A stretch of DNA of 64,000 nt. It comes from Luzula sylvatica (lineage: Eukaryota; Streptophyta; Magnoliopsida; Poales; Juncaceae). The DNA lies in the NCBI GenBank assembly GCA_946800325.1, contig OX326960.1:35245629-35309628 (forward strand). Reading direction: 5' to 3'. Below are positions 52,401 through 64,000 of the stretch, one piece after another (the first letter of the stretch is position 1; each line of letters starts with the position of its first letter). Under the pieces are notes generated by a model. That model was not told where the DNA came from and did not search any database. It saw only the letters and a program-made list of their open reading frames with translations. A program made the translations under genes and the position numbers.

Positions 52401-53269
52401 TAACTTTTCAGCAAATTTCACAAACACTAAGGAAGTTTGTTTTTCGATTCAAAACGAAATTTTAACGCTTTGAGGAGTTCAAATAACGTGTTTTTAGATC
52501 ATTTGTATCGTATCTTTTACTACATAACTTTTCACCAAATTTCAGAAACACTAAGGAAGTTTGTTTTTCGATTCAAAACAAGATTTTAACTCTTTGAGGA
52601 GTTCAAATAACGTGTTTTTAGATCATTTGTATCGTATCTTTTAGTACATAACTTTTCACCAAATTTCACAAACACTAAGGAAGTTTGTTTTTCGATTTCA
52701 AAACAATATTTTAACGCTTTGAGGAGTTCAAATAACGTGTTTTTAGTTCATTTGTATCGTATCTTTTAGTACATAACTTTTCACCAAATTTCACAAACAC
52801 TAAGGAAGTTTGTTTTTCGAGTCAAAACAAGATTTTAACGCTTTGAGGAGTTCAAATAACGTGTTTTTAGATCATTTGTATCGTATCTTTTAGTACATAA
52901 CTTTTCACCAAATTTCACAAACACTAAGGAAGTTTGTTTTTCGATTCAAAACAAGATTTTAACGCTTTGAGGAGTTCAAATAACGTGTTTTTAGTTCATT
53001 TGTATCGTATGTTTTACTACATAACTTTTCACCAAATTTCACAAACACTAAGGAAGTTTGTTTTTCGAGTCAAAACAAGATTTTAACGCTTTGAGGAGTT
53101 CAAATAACGTGTTTTTAGATCATTTGTATCGTATCTTTTAGTACATAACTTTTCACCAAATTTCACAAACACTAAGGAAGTTTGTTTTTCGATTCAAAAC
53201 AAGATTTTAACGCTTTGAGGAGTTCAAATAACGTGTTTTTAGATCATTTGTATCGTATCTTTTACTACA

Positions 53270-56200
53270 TAACTTTTCACCAAATTTGACAAACACTAAG
53301 AAAGTTTGTTTTTCGATTTCAAAACAAGATTTTAACGCTTTGAGGAGTTCAAATAACGTGTTTTCAGGTCATTTGTATCGTATCTTTTAGTACATAACTT
53401 TTCACCAAATTTCAGAAACACTAAGGAAGTTTGTTTTTCGATTCAAAACAAGATTTTAACGCTTTGAGGAGTTCCAATAACGTGTTTTTAGATCATTTGT
53501 ATCGTATCTTTTAGTACATAACTTTTCACCAAATTTCACAAACACTAGGAAAGTTTGTTTTTCGTTTCAAAACAAGATTTTAACGCTTTGAGGAGTTCAA
53601 ATAACGTGTTTTTAGATCATTTGTATCGTATCTTTTACTACATAACTTTTCACCAAATTTGACAAACACTAAGAAAGTTTGTTTTTCGATTTCAAAACAA
53701 TATTTTAACGCTTTGAGGAGTTCAAATAACGTGTTTTCAGGTCATTTGTATCGTATCTTTTAGTACATAACTTTTCACCAAATTTCACAAACACTAAGGA
53801 AGTTTGTTTTTCGATTCCAAACAAGATTTTAACGCTTTGAGGAGTTCAAATGACGTGTTTTTAGATCATTTGTATCGTATCTTTTAGTACATAACTTTTC
53901 ACCAAATTTCACAAACACTAGGAAAGTTTGTTTTTCGTTTCAAAACAAGATTTTAACGCTTTGAGGAGTTCAAATAACGTGTTTTTAGATCATTTGTATC
54001 GTATCTTTTAGTACATAACTTTTCACCAAATTTCAGAAACACTAAGGAAGTTTGTTTTTCGATTCAAAACAAGATTTTAACGCTTTGAGCAGTTCAAATA
54101 ACGTGTTTTCAGATTATTTGTATCGTATCTTTTACTACATAACTTTTCACCAAATTTCAGAAACACTAAGGAAGTTTGTTTTTCTATTCAAAACAAGATT
54201 TTAACGCTTTGAGGAGTTCAAATAACGTGTTTTTAGATCATTTGCATCGTATCTTTTAGTACATAACTTTTCACCAAATTTCACAAACACTAAGGAAGTT
54301 TGTTTTTCTATTCAAAACAAGATTTTAACGCTTTGAGGAGTTCAAATAACGTGTTTTTAGATCATTTGCATCGTATCTTTTAGTACATAACTTTTCACCA
54401 AATTTCACAAACACTAAGGAAATTTGTTTTTCGATTCAAAACAAGATTTTAACGCTTTGAGGAGTTCAAATAACGTGTTTTTAGTTCATTTGTATCGTAT
54501 GTTTTACTACATAACTTTTCACCGAATTTCACAAACACTAAAGAAGTTTGTTTTTCGAGTCAAAACAAGATTTTAACGCTTTGAGTAGTTCAAATAACGT
54601 GTTTTTAGATCATTTGTATCGTATCTTTTAGTACATAACTTTTCACCAAATTTCACAAACACTAAGGAAGTTTGTTTTTCGATTTCAAAACAATATTTTA
54701 ACGCTTTGAGGAGTTCAAATAACGTGTTTTTAGTTCATTTGTATCGTATCTTTTAGTACATAACTTTTCACCAAATTTCACAAACACTAAGGAAGTTTAT
54801 TTTTCGAGTCAAAACAAGATTTTAACGCTTTGAGGAGTTCAAATAACGTGTTTTTAGATCATTTGTATCGTATCTTTTAGTACATAACTTTTCACCAAAT
54901 TTCACAAACACTAAGGAAGTTTGTTTTTCGATTCAAAACAAGATTTTAACGCTTTGAGGAGTTCAAATAACGTGTTTTTAGTTCATTTGTATCGTATGTT
55001 TTACTACATAACTTTTCACCAAATTTCACAAACACTAAGGAAGTTTGTTTTTCGAGTCAAAACAATATTTTAACGCTTTGAGGAGTTCAAATAACGTGTT
55101 TTTAGATCATTTGTATCGTATCTTTTAGTACATAACTTTTCACCAAATTTCACAAACACTAAGGAAGTTTGTTTTTCGATTCAAAACAAGATTTTAACGC
55201 TTTGAGGAGTTCAAATAACGTGTTTTTAGATCATTTGTATCGTATCTTTTACTACATAACTTTTCACCAAATTTGACAAACACTAAGAAAGTTTGTTTTT
55301 CGATTTCAAAACAAGATTTTAACGCTTTGAGGAGTTCAAATAACGTGTTTTCAGGTCATTTGTATCGTATCTTTTAGTACATAACTTTTCACCAAATTTC
55401 AGAAACACTAAGGAAGTTTGTTTTTCGATTCAAAACAAGATTTTAACGCTTTGAGGAGTTCCAATAACGTGTTTTTAGATCATTTGTATCGTATCTTTTA
55501 GTGCATAACTTTTCACCAAATTTCACAAACACTAGGAAAGTTTGTTTTTCGTTTCAAAACAAGATTTTAACGCTTTGAGGAGTTCAAATAACGTGTTTTT
55601 AGATCATTTGTATCGTATCTTTTACTACATAACTTTTAACCAAATTTGACAAACACTAAGAAAGTTTGTTTTTCGATTTCAAAACAATATTTTAACGCTT
55701 TGAGGAGTTCAAATAACGTGTTTTCAGGTCATTTGTATCGTATCTTTTAGTACATAACTTTTCACCAAATTTCAGAAACACTAAGGAAGTTTGTTTTTCG
55801 ATTCAAAACAAGATTTTAACGCTTTGAGGAGTTCAAATAACGTGTTTTTAGATCATTTGTATCGTATCTTTTAGTACATAACTTTTCACCAAATTTCACA
55901 AACACTAGGAAAGTTTGTTTTTCGTTTCAAAACAAGATTTTAACGCTTTGAGGAGTTCAAATAACGTGTTTTCAGATTATTTGTATCGTATCTTTTACTA
56001 CATAACTTTTCACCAAATTTCAGAAACACTAAGGAAGTTTGTTTTTCTATCCAAAACAAGATTTTAACGCTTTGAGGAGTTCAAATAACGTGTTTTTAGA
56101 TCATTTGTATCGTATCTTTTACTACATAACTTTTCACCAAATTTGACAAACACTAAGAAAGTTTGTTTTTCGATTTCAAAACAAGATTTTAACGCTTTGA

Positions 56201-58611
56201 GGAGTTCAAATAACGTGTTTTCAGGTCATTTGTATCGTATCTTTTAGTACATAACTTTTCACCAAATTTCAGAAACACTAAGGAAGTTTGTTTTTCGATT
56301 CAAAACAAGATTTTAACGCTTTGAGGAGTTCCAATAACGTGTTTTTAGATCATTTGTATCGTATCTTTTAGTACATAACTTTTCACCAAATTTCACAAAC
56401 ACTAGGAAAGTTTGTTTTTCGTTTCAAAACAAGATTTTAACGCTTTGAGGAGTTCAAATAACGTGTTTTTAGATCATTTGTATCGTATCTTTTACTACAT
56501 AACTTTTCACCAAATTTGACAAACACTAAGAAAGTTTGTTTTTCGATTTCAAAACAATATTTTAACGCTTTGAGGAGTTCAAATAACGTGTTTTCAGGTC
56601 ATTTGTATCGTATCTTTTAGTACATAACTTTTCACCAAATTTCACAAACACTAAGGAAGTTTGTTTTTCGATTCCAAACAAGATTTTAACGCTTTGAGGA
56701 GTTCAAATGACGTGTTTTTAGATCATTTGTATCGTATCTTTTAGTACATAACTTTTCACCAAATTTCACAAACACTAGGAAAGTTTGTTTTTCGTTTCAA
56801 AACAAGATTTTAACGCTTTGAGGAGTTCAAATAACGTGTTTTTAGATCATTTGTATCGTATCTTTTAGTACATAACTTTTCACCAAATTTCAGAAACACT
56901 AAGGAAGTTTGTTTTTCGATTCAAAACAAGATTTTAACGCTTTGAGCAGTTCAAATAACGTGTTTTCAGATTATTTGTATCGTATCTTTTACTACATAAC
57001 TTTTCACCAAATTTCAGAAACACTAAGGAAGTTTGTTTTTCTATTCAAAACAAGATTTTAACGCTTTGAGGAGTTCAAATAACGTGTTTTTAGATCATTT
57101 GCATCGTATCTTTTAGTACATAACTTTTCACCAAATTTCACAAACACTAAGGAAGTTTGTTTTTCTATTCAAAACAAGATTTTAACGCTTTGAGGAGTTC
57201 AAATAACGTGTTTTTAGATCATTTGCATCGTATCTTTTAGTACATAACTTTTCACCAAATTTCACAAACACTAAGGAAATTTGTTTTTCGATTCAAAACA
57301 AGATTTTAACGCTTTGAGGAGTTCAAATAACGTGTTTTTAGTTCATTTGTATCGTATGTTTTACTACATAACTTTTCACCGAATTTCACAAACACTAAAG
57401 AAGTTTGTTTTTCGAGTCAAAACAAGATTTTAACGCTTTGAGTAGTTCAAATAACGTGTTTTTAGATCATTTGTATCGTATCTTTTAGTACATAACTTTT
57501 CACCAAATTTCACAAACACTAAGGAAGTTTGTTTTTCGATTTCAAAACAATATTTTAACGCTTTGAGGAGTTCAAATAACGTGTTTTTAGTTCATTTGTA
57601 TCGTATCTTTTAGTACATAACTTTTCACCAAATTTCACAAACACTAAGGAAGTTTATTTTTCGAGTCAAAACAAGATTTTAACGCTTTGAGGAGTTCAAA
57701 TAACGTGTTTTTAGATCATTTGTATCGTATCTTTTAGTACATAACTTTTCACCAAATTTCACAAACACTAAGGAAGTTTGTTTTTCGATTCAAAACAAGA
57801 TTTTAACGCTTTGAGGAGTTCAAATAACGTGTTTTTAGTTCATTTGTATCGTATGTTTTACTACATAACTTTTCACCAAATTTCACAAACACTAAGGAAG
57901 TTTGTTTTTCGAGTCAAAACAATATTTTAACGCTTTGAGGAGTTCAAATAACGTGTTTTTAGATCATTTGTATCGTATCTTTTAGTACATAACTTTTCAC
58001 CAAATTTCACAAACACTAAGGAAGTTTGTTTTTCGATTCAAAACAAGATTTTAACGCTTTGAGGAGTTCAAATAACGTGTTTTTAGATCATTTGTATCGT
58101 ATCTTTTACTACATAACTTTTCACCAAATTTGACAAACACTAAGAAAGTTTGTTTTTCGATTTCAAAACAAGATTTTAACGCTTTGAGGAGTTCAAATAA
58201 CGTGTTTTCAGGTCATTTGTATCGTATCTTTTAGTACATAACTTTTCACCAAATTTCAGAAACACTAAGGAAGTTTGTTTTTCGATTCAAAACAAGATTT
58301 TAACGCTTTGAGGAGTTCCAATAACGTGTTTTTAGATCATTTGTATCGTATCTTTTAGTGCATAACTTTTCACCAAATTTCACAAACACTAGGAAAGTTT
58401 GTTTTTCGTTTCAAAACAAGATTTTAACGCTTTGAGGAGTTCAAATAACGTGTTTTTAGATCATTTGTATCGTATCTTTTACTACATAACTTTTCACCAA
58501 ATTTGACAAACACTAAGAAAGTTTGTTTTTCGATTTCAAAACAATATTTTAACGCTTTGAGGAGTTCAAATAACGTGTTTTCAGGTCATTTGTATCGTAT
58601 CTTTTAGTACA
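53270..58611. repeat. 2857-bp tandem duplication (23-monomer period)
   Basis: 53270-55754 matches 56127-58611 at an offset of exactly 2857 bp. Shared rare variants prove the copy: CGATTCCAAAC (53817 and 56674), GAGCAG, the doubled TTTGCATCG monomer, CTAAAGAAG, GAGTAG (54581 and 57438), CGAGTC with CAATAT, and TTAGTGCATAAC (55501 and 58358). The left boundary is inside the h monomer at 56003-56126, whose rear half matches the k monomer before 53270. The right end diverges at about 58612. Confidence 0.9.
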
Positions 58612-58859
58612 TAACTTTTCACCAAATTTCACAAACACTAAGGAATTTTGTTTTTCGATTCAAAACAAGATTTTAACGCTTTGAGGAGTTCAAATAACGT
58701 GTTTTTAGATCATTTGTATCGTATCTTTTAGTACATAACTTTTCACCAAATTTCACAAACACTAAGGAAGTTTGTTTTTCGATTCAAAACAAGATTTTAA
58801 CGCTTTGAGGAGTTCAAATAACGTGTTTTTAGATCATTTGTATCGTATCTTTTACTACA

Positions 58860-58983
58860 TAACTTTTCACCAAATTTGACAAACACTAAGAAAGTTTGTT
58901 TTTCGATTTCAAAACAAGATTTTAACGCTTTGAGGAGTTCAAATAACGTGTTTCAGGTCATTTGTATCGTATCTTTTAGTACA
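58860..58983. repeat. d monomer shortened by one T
   Basis: This d-type monomer (TTGAC, CGATTTC) should be 125 bp but reads GTGTTTCAGG instead of GTGTTTTCAGG near 58950, which returns it to 124 bp. I noticed no second copy, so it is probably a recent slippage or an assembly error in a T run. Confidence 0.75.
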
Positions 58984-60224
58984 TAACTTTTCACCAAATT
59001 TCAGAAACACTAAGGAAGTTTGTTTTTCGATTCAAAACAAGATTTTAACGCTTTGAGGAGTTCCAATAACGTGTTTTTAGATCATTTGTATCGTATCTTT
59101 TAGTGCATAACTTTTCACCAAATTTCACAAACACTAGGAAAGTTTGTTTTTCGTTTCAAAACAAGATTTTAACGCTTTGAGGAGTTCAAATAACGTGTTT
59201 TTAGATCATTTGTATCGTATCTTTTACTACATAACTTTTCACCAAATTTGACAAACACTAAGAAAGTTTGTTTTTCGATTTCAAAACAATATTTTAACGC
59301 TTTGAGGAGTTCAAATAACGTGTTTTCAGGTCATTTGTATCGTATCTTTTAGTACATAACTTTTCACCAAATTTCAGAAACACTAAGGAAGTTTGTTTTT
59401 CGATTCAAAACAAGATTTTAACGCTTTGAGGAGTTCAAATAACGTGTTTTTAGATCATTTGTATCGTATCTTTTAGTACATAACTTTTCACCAAATTTCA
59501 CAAACACTAGGAAAGTTTGTTTTTCGTTTCAAAACAAGATTTTAACGCTTTGAGGAGTTCAAATAACGTGTTTTCAGATTATTTGTATCGTATCTTTTAC
59601 TACATAACTTTTCACCAAATTTCAGAAACACTAAGGAAGTTTGTTTTTCTATTCAAAACAAGATTTTAACGCTTTGAGGAGTTCAAATAACGTGTTTTTA
59701 GATCATTTGTATCGTATCTTTTAGTACATAACTTTTCACCAAATTTCACAAACACTAAGGAAATTTGTTTTTCGATTCAAAACAAGATTTTAACGCTTTG
59801 AGGAGTTCAAATAACGTGTTTTTAGTTCATTTGTATCGTATGTTTTACTACATAACTTTTCACCAAATTTCACAAACACTAAGGAAGTTTGTTTTTCGAG
59901 TCAAAACAAGATTTTAACGCTTTGAGGAGTTCAAATAACGTGTTTTTAGATCATTTGTATCGTATCTTTTAGTACATAACGTTTCACCAAATTTCACAAA
60001 CACTAAGGAAGTTTGTTTTTCCATTCAAAACAAGATTTTAACGCTTTGAGGAGTTCAAATAACGTGTTTTTAGTTCATTTGTATCGTATGTTTTACTACA
60101 TAACTTTTCACCAAATTTCACAAACACTAAGGAAGTTTGTTTTTCGAGTCAAAACAAGATTTTAACGCTTTGAGGAGTTCAAATAACGTGTTTTTAGATC
60201 ATTTGTATCGTATCTTTTAGTACA

Positions 60225-63200
60225 TAACTTTTCAGCAAATTTCACAAACACTAAGGAAGTTTGTTTTTCGATTCAAAACGAAATTTTAACGCTTTGAGGA
60301 GTTCAAATAACGTGTTTTTAGATCATTTGTATCGTATCTTTTACTACATAACTTTTCACCAAATTTCAGAAACACTAAGGAAGTTTGTTTTTCGATTCAA
60401 AACAAGATTTTAACGCTTTGAGGAGTTCAAATAACGTGTTTTTAGATCATTTGTATCGTATCTTTTAGTACATAACTTTTCACCAAATTTCACAAACACT
60501 AAGGAAGTTTGTTTTTCGATTTCAAAACAATATTTTAACGCTTTGAGGAGTTCAAATAACGTGTTTTTAGTTCATTTGTATCGTATCTTTTAGTACATAA
60601 CTTTTCACCAAATTTCACAAACACTAAGGAAGTTTGTTTTTCGAGTCAAAACAAGATTTTAACGCTTTGAGGAGTTCAAATAACGTGTTTTTAGATCATT
60701 TGTATCGTATCTTTTAGTACATAACTTTTCACCAAATTTCACAAACACTAAGGAAGTTTGTTTTTCGATTCAAAACAAGATTTTAACGCTTTGAGGAGTT
60801 CAAATAACGTGTTTTTAGTTCATTTGTATCGTATGTTTTACTACATAACTTTTCACCAAATTTCACAAACACTAAGGAAGTTTGTTTTTCGAGTCAAAAC
60901 AAGATTTTAACGCTTTGAGGAGTTCAAATAACGTGTTTTTAGATCATTTGTATCGTATCTTTTAGTACATAACTTTTCACCAAATTTCACAAACACTAAG
61001 GAAGTTTGTTTTTCGATTCAAAACAAGATTTTAACGCTTTGAGGAGTTCAAATAACGTGTTTTTAGATCATTTGTATCGTATCTTTTACTACATAACTTT
61101 TCACCAAATTTGACAAACACAAAGAAAGTTTGTTTTTCGATTTCAAAACAAGATTTTAACGCTTTGAGGAGTTCAAATAACGTGTTTTCAGGTCATTTGT
61201 ATCGTATCTTTTAGTACATAACTTTTCACCAAATTTCAGAAACACTAAGGAAGTTTGTTTTTCGATTCAAAACAAGATTTTAATGCTTTGAGGAGTTCCA
61301 ATAACGTGTTTTTAGATCATTTGTATCGTATCTTTTAGTACATAACTTTTCACCAAATTTCACAAACACTAGGAAAGTTTGTTTTTCGTTTCAAAACAAG
61401 ATTTTAACGCTTTGAGGACTTCAAATAACGTGTTTTTAGATCATTTGTATCGTATCTTTTACTACATAACTTTTCACCAAATTTGACAAACACTAAGAAA
61501 GTTTGTTTTTCGATTTCAAAACAATATTTTAACGTTTTGAGGAGTTCAAATAACGTGTTTTCAGGTCATTTGTATCGTATCTTTTAGTACATAACTTTTC
61601 ACCAAATTTCACAAACACTAAGGAAGTTTGTTTTTCGATTCAAAACAAGATTTTAACGCTTTGAGGAGTTCAAATGACGTGTTTTTAGATCATTTGTATC
61701 GTATCTTTTAGTACATAACTTTTCACCAAATTTCACAAACACTAGGAAAGTTTGTTTTTCGTTTCAAAACAAGATTTTAACGCTTTGAGGAGTTCAAATA
61801 ACGTGTTTTTAGATCATTTGTATCGTATCTTTTAGTACATAACTTTTCACCAAATTTCAGAAACACTAAGGAAGTTTGTTTTTCGATTCAAAACAAGATT
61901 TTAACGCTTTGAGCAGTTCAAATAACGTGTTTTCAGATTATTTGTATCGTATCTTTTACTACATAACTTTTCACCAAATTTCAGAAACACTAAGGAAGTT
62001 TGTTTTTCTATTCAAAACAAGATTTTAACGCTTTGAGGAGTTCAAATAACGTGTTTTTAGATCATTTGCATCGTATCTTTTAGTACATAACTTTTCACCA
62101 AATTTCACAAACACTAAGGAAATTTGTTTTTCGATTCAAAACAAGATTTTAACGCTTTGAGGAGTTCAAATAACGTGTTTTTAGTTCATTTGTATCGTAT
62201 GTTTTACTACATAACTTTTCACCGAATTTCACAAACACTAAAGAAGTTTGTTTTTCGAGTCAAAACAAGATTTTAACGCTTTGAGGAGTTCAAATAACGT
62301 GTTTTTAGATCATTTGTATCGTATCTTTTAGTACATAACTTTTCACCAAATTTCACAAACACTAAGGAAGTTTGTTTTTCGATTTCAAAACAATATTTTA
62401 ACGCTTTGAGGAGTTCAAATAACGTGTTTTTAGTTCATTTGTATCGTATCTTTTAGTACATATCTTTTCACCAAATTTCACAAACACTAAGGAAGTTTAT
62501 TTTTCGAGTCAAAACAAGATTTTAACGCTTTGAGGAGTTCAAATAACGTGTTTTTAGATCATTTGTATCGTATCTTTTAGTACATAACTTTTCACCAAAT
62601 TTCACAAACACTAAGGAAGTTTGTTTTTCGATTCAAAACAAGATTTTAACGCTTTGAGGAGTTCAAATAACGTGTTTTTAGTTCATTTGTATCGTATGTT
62701 TTACTACATAACTTTTCACCAAATTTCACAAACACTAAGGAAGTTTGTTTTTCGAGTCAAAACAAGATTTTAACGCTTTGAGGAGTTCAAATAACGTGTT
62801 TTTAGATCATTTGTATCGTATCTTTTAGTACATAACTTTTCACCAAATTTCACAAACACTAAGGAAGTTTGTTTTTCGATTCAAAACAAGATTTTAACGC
62901 TTTGAGGAGTTCAAATAACGTGTTTTTAGATCATTTGTATCGTATCTTTTACTACATAACTTTTCACCAAATTTGACAAACACTAAGAAAGTTTGTTTTT
63001 CGATTTCAAAACAAGATTTTAACGCTTTGAGGAGTTCAAATAACGTGTTTTCAGGTCATTTGTATCGTATCTTTTAGTACATAACTTTTCACCAAATTTC
63101 AGAAACACTAAGGAAGTTTGTTTTTCGATTCAAAACAAGATTTTAACGCTTTGAGGAGTTCCAATAACGTGTTTTTAGATCATTTGTATCGTATCTTTTA

Positions 63201-64000
63201 GTGCATAACTTTTCACCAAATTTCACAAACACTAGGAAAGTTTGTTTTTCGTTTCAAAACAAGATTTTAACGCTTTGAGGAGTTCAAATAACGTGTTTTT
63301 AGATCATTTGTATCGTATCTTTTACTACATAACTTTTCACCAAATTTGACAAACACTAAGAAAGTTTGTTTTTCGATTTCAAAACAATATTTTAACGCTT
63401 TGAGGAGTTCAAATAACGTGTTTTCAGGTCATTTGTATCGTATCTTTTAGTACATAACTTTTCACCAAATTTCACAAACACTAAGGAAGTTTGTTTTTCG
63501 ATTCAAAACAAGATTTTAACGCTTTGAGGAGTTCAAATAACGTGTTTTTAGATCATTTGTATCGTATCTTTTAGTACATAACTTTTCACCAAATTTCACA
63601 AACACTAGGAAAGTTTGTTTTTCGTTTCAAAACAAGATTTTAACGCTTTGAGGAGTTCAAATAACGTGTTTTTAGATCATTTGTATCGTATCTTTTAGTA
63701 CATAACTTTTCACCAAATTTCAGAAACACTAAGGAAGTTTGTTTTTCGATTCAAAACAAGATTTTAACGCTTTGAGGAGTTCAAATAACGTGTTTTCAGA
63801 TTATTTGTATCGTATCTTTTACTACATAACTTTTCACCAAATTTCAGAAACACTAAGGAAGTTTGTTTTTCTATTCAAAACAAGATTTTAACGCTTTGAG
63901 GAGTTCAAATAACGTGTTTTTAGATCATTTGCATCGTATCTTTTAGTACATAACTTTTCACCAAATTTCACAAACACTAAGGAAATTTGTTTTTCGATTC
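60225..64000. repeat. Partial higher-order unit, cut by the window end
   Basis: Thirty complete monomers and the first 50 bases of an i monomer. Order: j e c a b a k d e f d k f g h i a c a b a k d e f d k f g h (i). The first 20 follow the 35-mer order; the next ten repeat a left-type order with TTAGTGCA before the f monomer at 63206. Private changes include CACAAAGAAAG near 61120, TTTTAATGC near 61282, GAGGACTTC near 61417, AACGTTTTG near 61533 and ACATATC near 62460. Confidence 0.85.

Larger units (their letters stand above)
52401..60224. repeat. 63-monomer unit with a large internal duplication (7824 bp)
   Basis: Starts like the 35-mer (j e c a b a k d e f d k f g h) but has an additional h-like monomer with TTTGCATCG at 54264, then i a c a b a k d e f d e f and an unusual h monomer (56003, CTATCC, ending TTACTA) leading into a second d (56127). 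From there 23 monomers repeat at an offset of 2857 bp. It closes with k d e f d e f h i a b a. Private marks include TTTTAACTCTTTG near 52590 and AACTTTTAACC near 55634. Confidence 0.85.
1..64000. repeat. 124-bp satellite DNA array filling the window
   Basis: The same AT-rich unit recurs every 124 bp (some subfamilies 125 or 126 bp) from first to last base, always in the same orientation. Stepping through the TAAC start of each monomer gives 515 full copies and a 50-base partial copy at 63951-64000. Neighbouring copies differ mainly at a limited set of diagnostic positions that recur in linked combinations, so monomers belong to subfamilies rather than being random mutants. No unique sequence, transposon or coding region interrupts the array. 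Satellite blocks of this kind usually form centromeric or pericentromeric heterochromatin in eukaryotes; assigning this one to a centromere is an inference. I see no sequence that names the organism. Confidence 0.98.

Noticed and set aside
1..64000. CRISPR array
   Set aside because: Repeats are 124 bp and abut directly with no unique spacers; no cas genes are present.
1..64000. Telomeric or simple-sequence array, rDNA spacer, or transposon-derived tandem repeat
   Set aside because: No TTAGGG-type units, no rRNA sequence and no terminal repeats or coding remnants were seen. A transposon origin of the monomer cannot be excluded but has no support here.

Overview
The whole 64 kb window is one uninterrupted, head-to-tail satellite DNA array. 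The basic monomer is 124 bp, about 29% GC on a hand-counted consensus. Taking TAAC as base 1, I count 515 complete monomers plus a 50-base partial one at the right edge. All are in the same orientation. I saw no gene, RNA gene, transposon, inversion or unique-sequence island, and neither array edge lies inside the window. This is what a eukaryotic (peri)centromeric or other heterochromatic satellite block looks like. The sequence does not identify the species and I do not recognise the family by name.

The monomers fall into about eleven subfamilies that I name a-k, using linked diagnostic bases. a: CGAGTC, AGATCAT. b: CGATTC, AGTTCAT, ATGTTTTACTA. c: CGATTTC, CAATAT, AGTTCAT (125 bp). d: TTGAC, AAGAAAG, CGATTTC, CAGGTCAT (125 bp). 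e: TTCAG, CGATTC, AGATCAT. f: AGGAAAG, CGTTTC. g: TTCAG, CGATTC, CAGATTAT. h: TTCAG, CTATTC. i: AGGAAAT, CGATTC, AGTTCAT. j: CAGC(C/A)AATTT, CGAAAT. k: CGATTC, AGATCAT, TTACTA. Their order is not random and builds higher-order repeats (HORs). Type j recurs about once per unit, so I used it to cut the array.

Layout: 1-372, tail of a unit. 373-7576, two related 29-monomer units of 3603 and 3601 bp. 7577-17759, a mosaic of 17, 11, 10, 11, 17 and 16 monomers containing direct duplications at offsets of 2607, 3477 and 6084 bp. 17760-21980, a 34-monomer transition unit. 21981-48675, a domain built on a 35-monomer, 4346-bp HOR, present as 40-, 35-, 35-, 51-, 35- and 19-monomer versions. 48676-60224, a related 30-monomer unit and a 63-monomer unit with an internal 2857-bp tandem duplication. 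60225-64000, the start of another unit, cut by the window edge.

The unit variants can be explained by in-register gain or loss of whole monomers, most often in blocks of 16, with at least one crossover inside a monomer. That is the signature of unequal exchange or similar recombination. The monomer carries a 6-bp inverted repeat, roughly helically spaced A/T tracts and four CpGs about 21 bp apart. These could matter for chromatin but nothing here proves a function.
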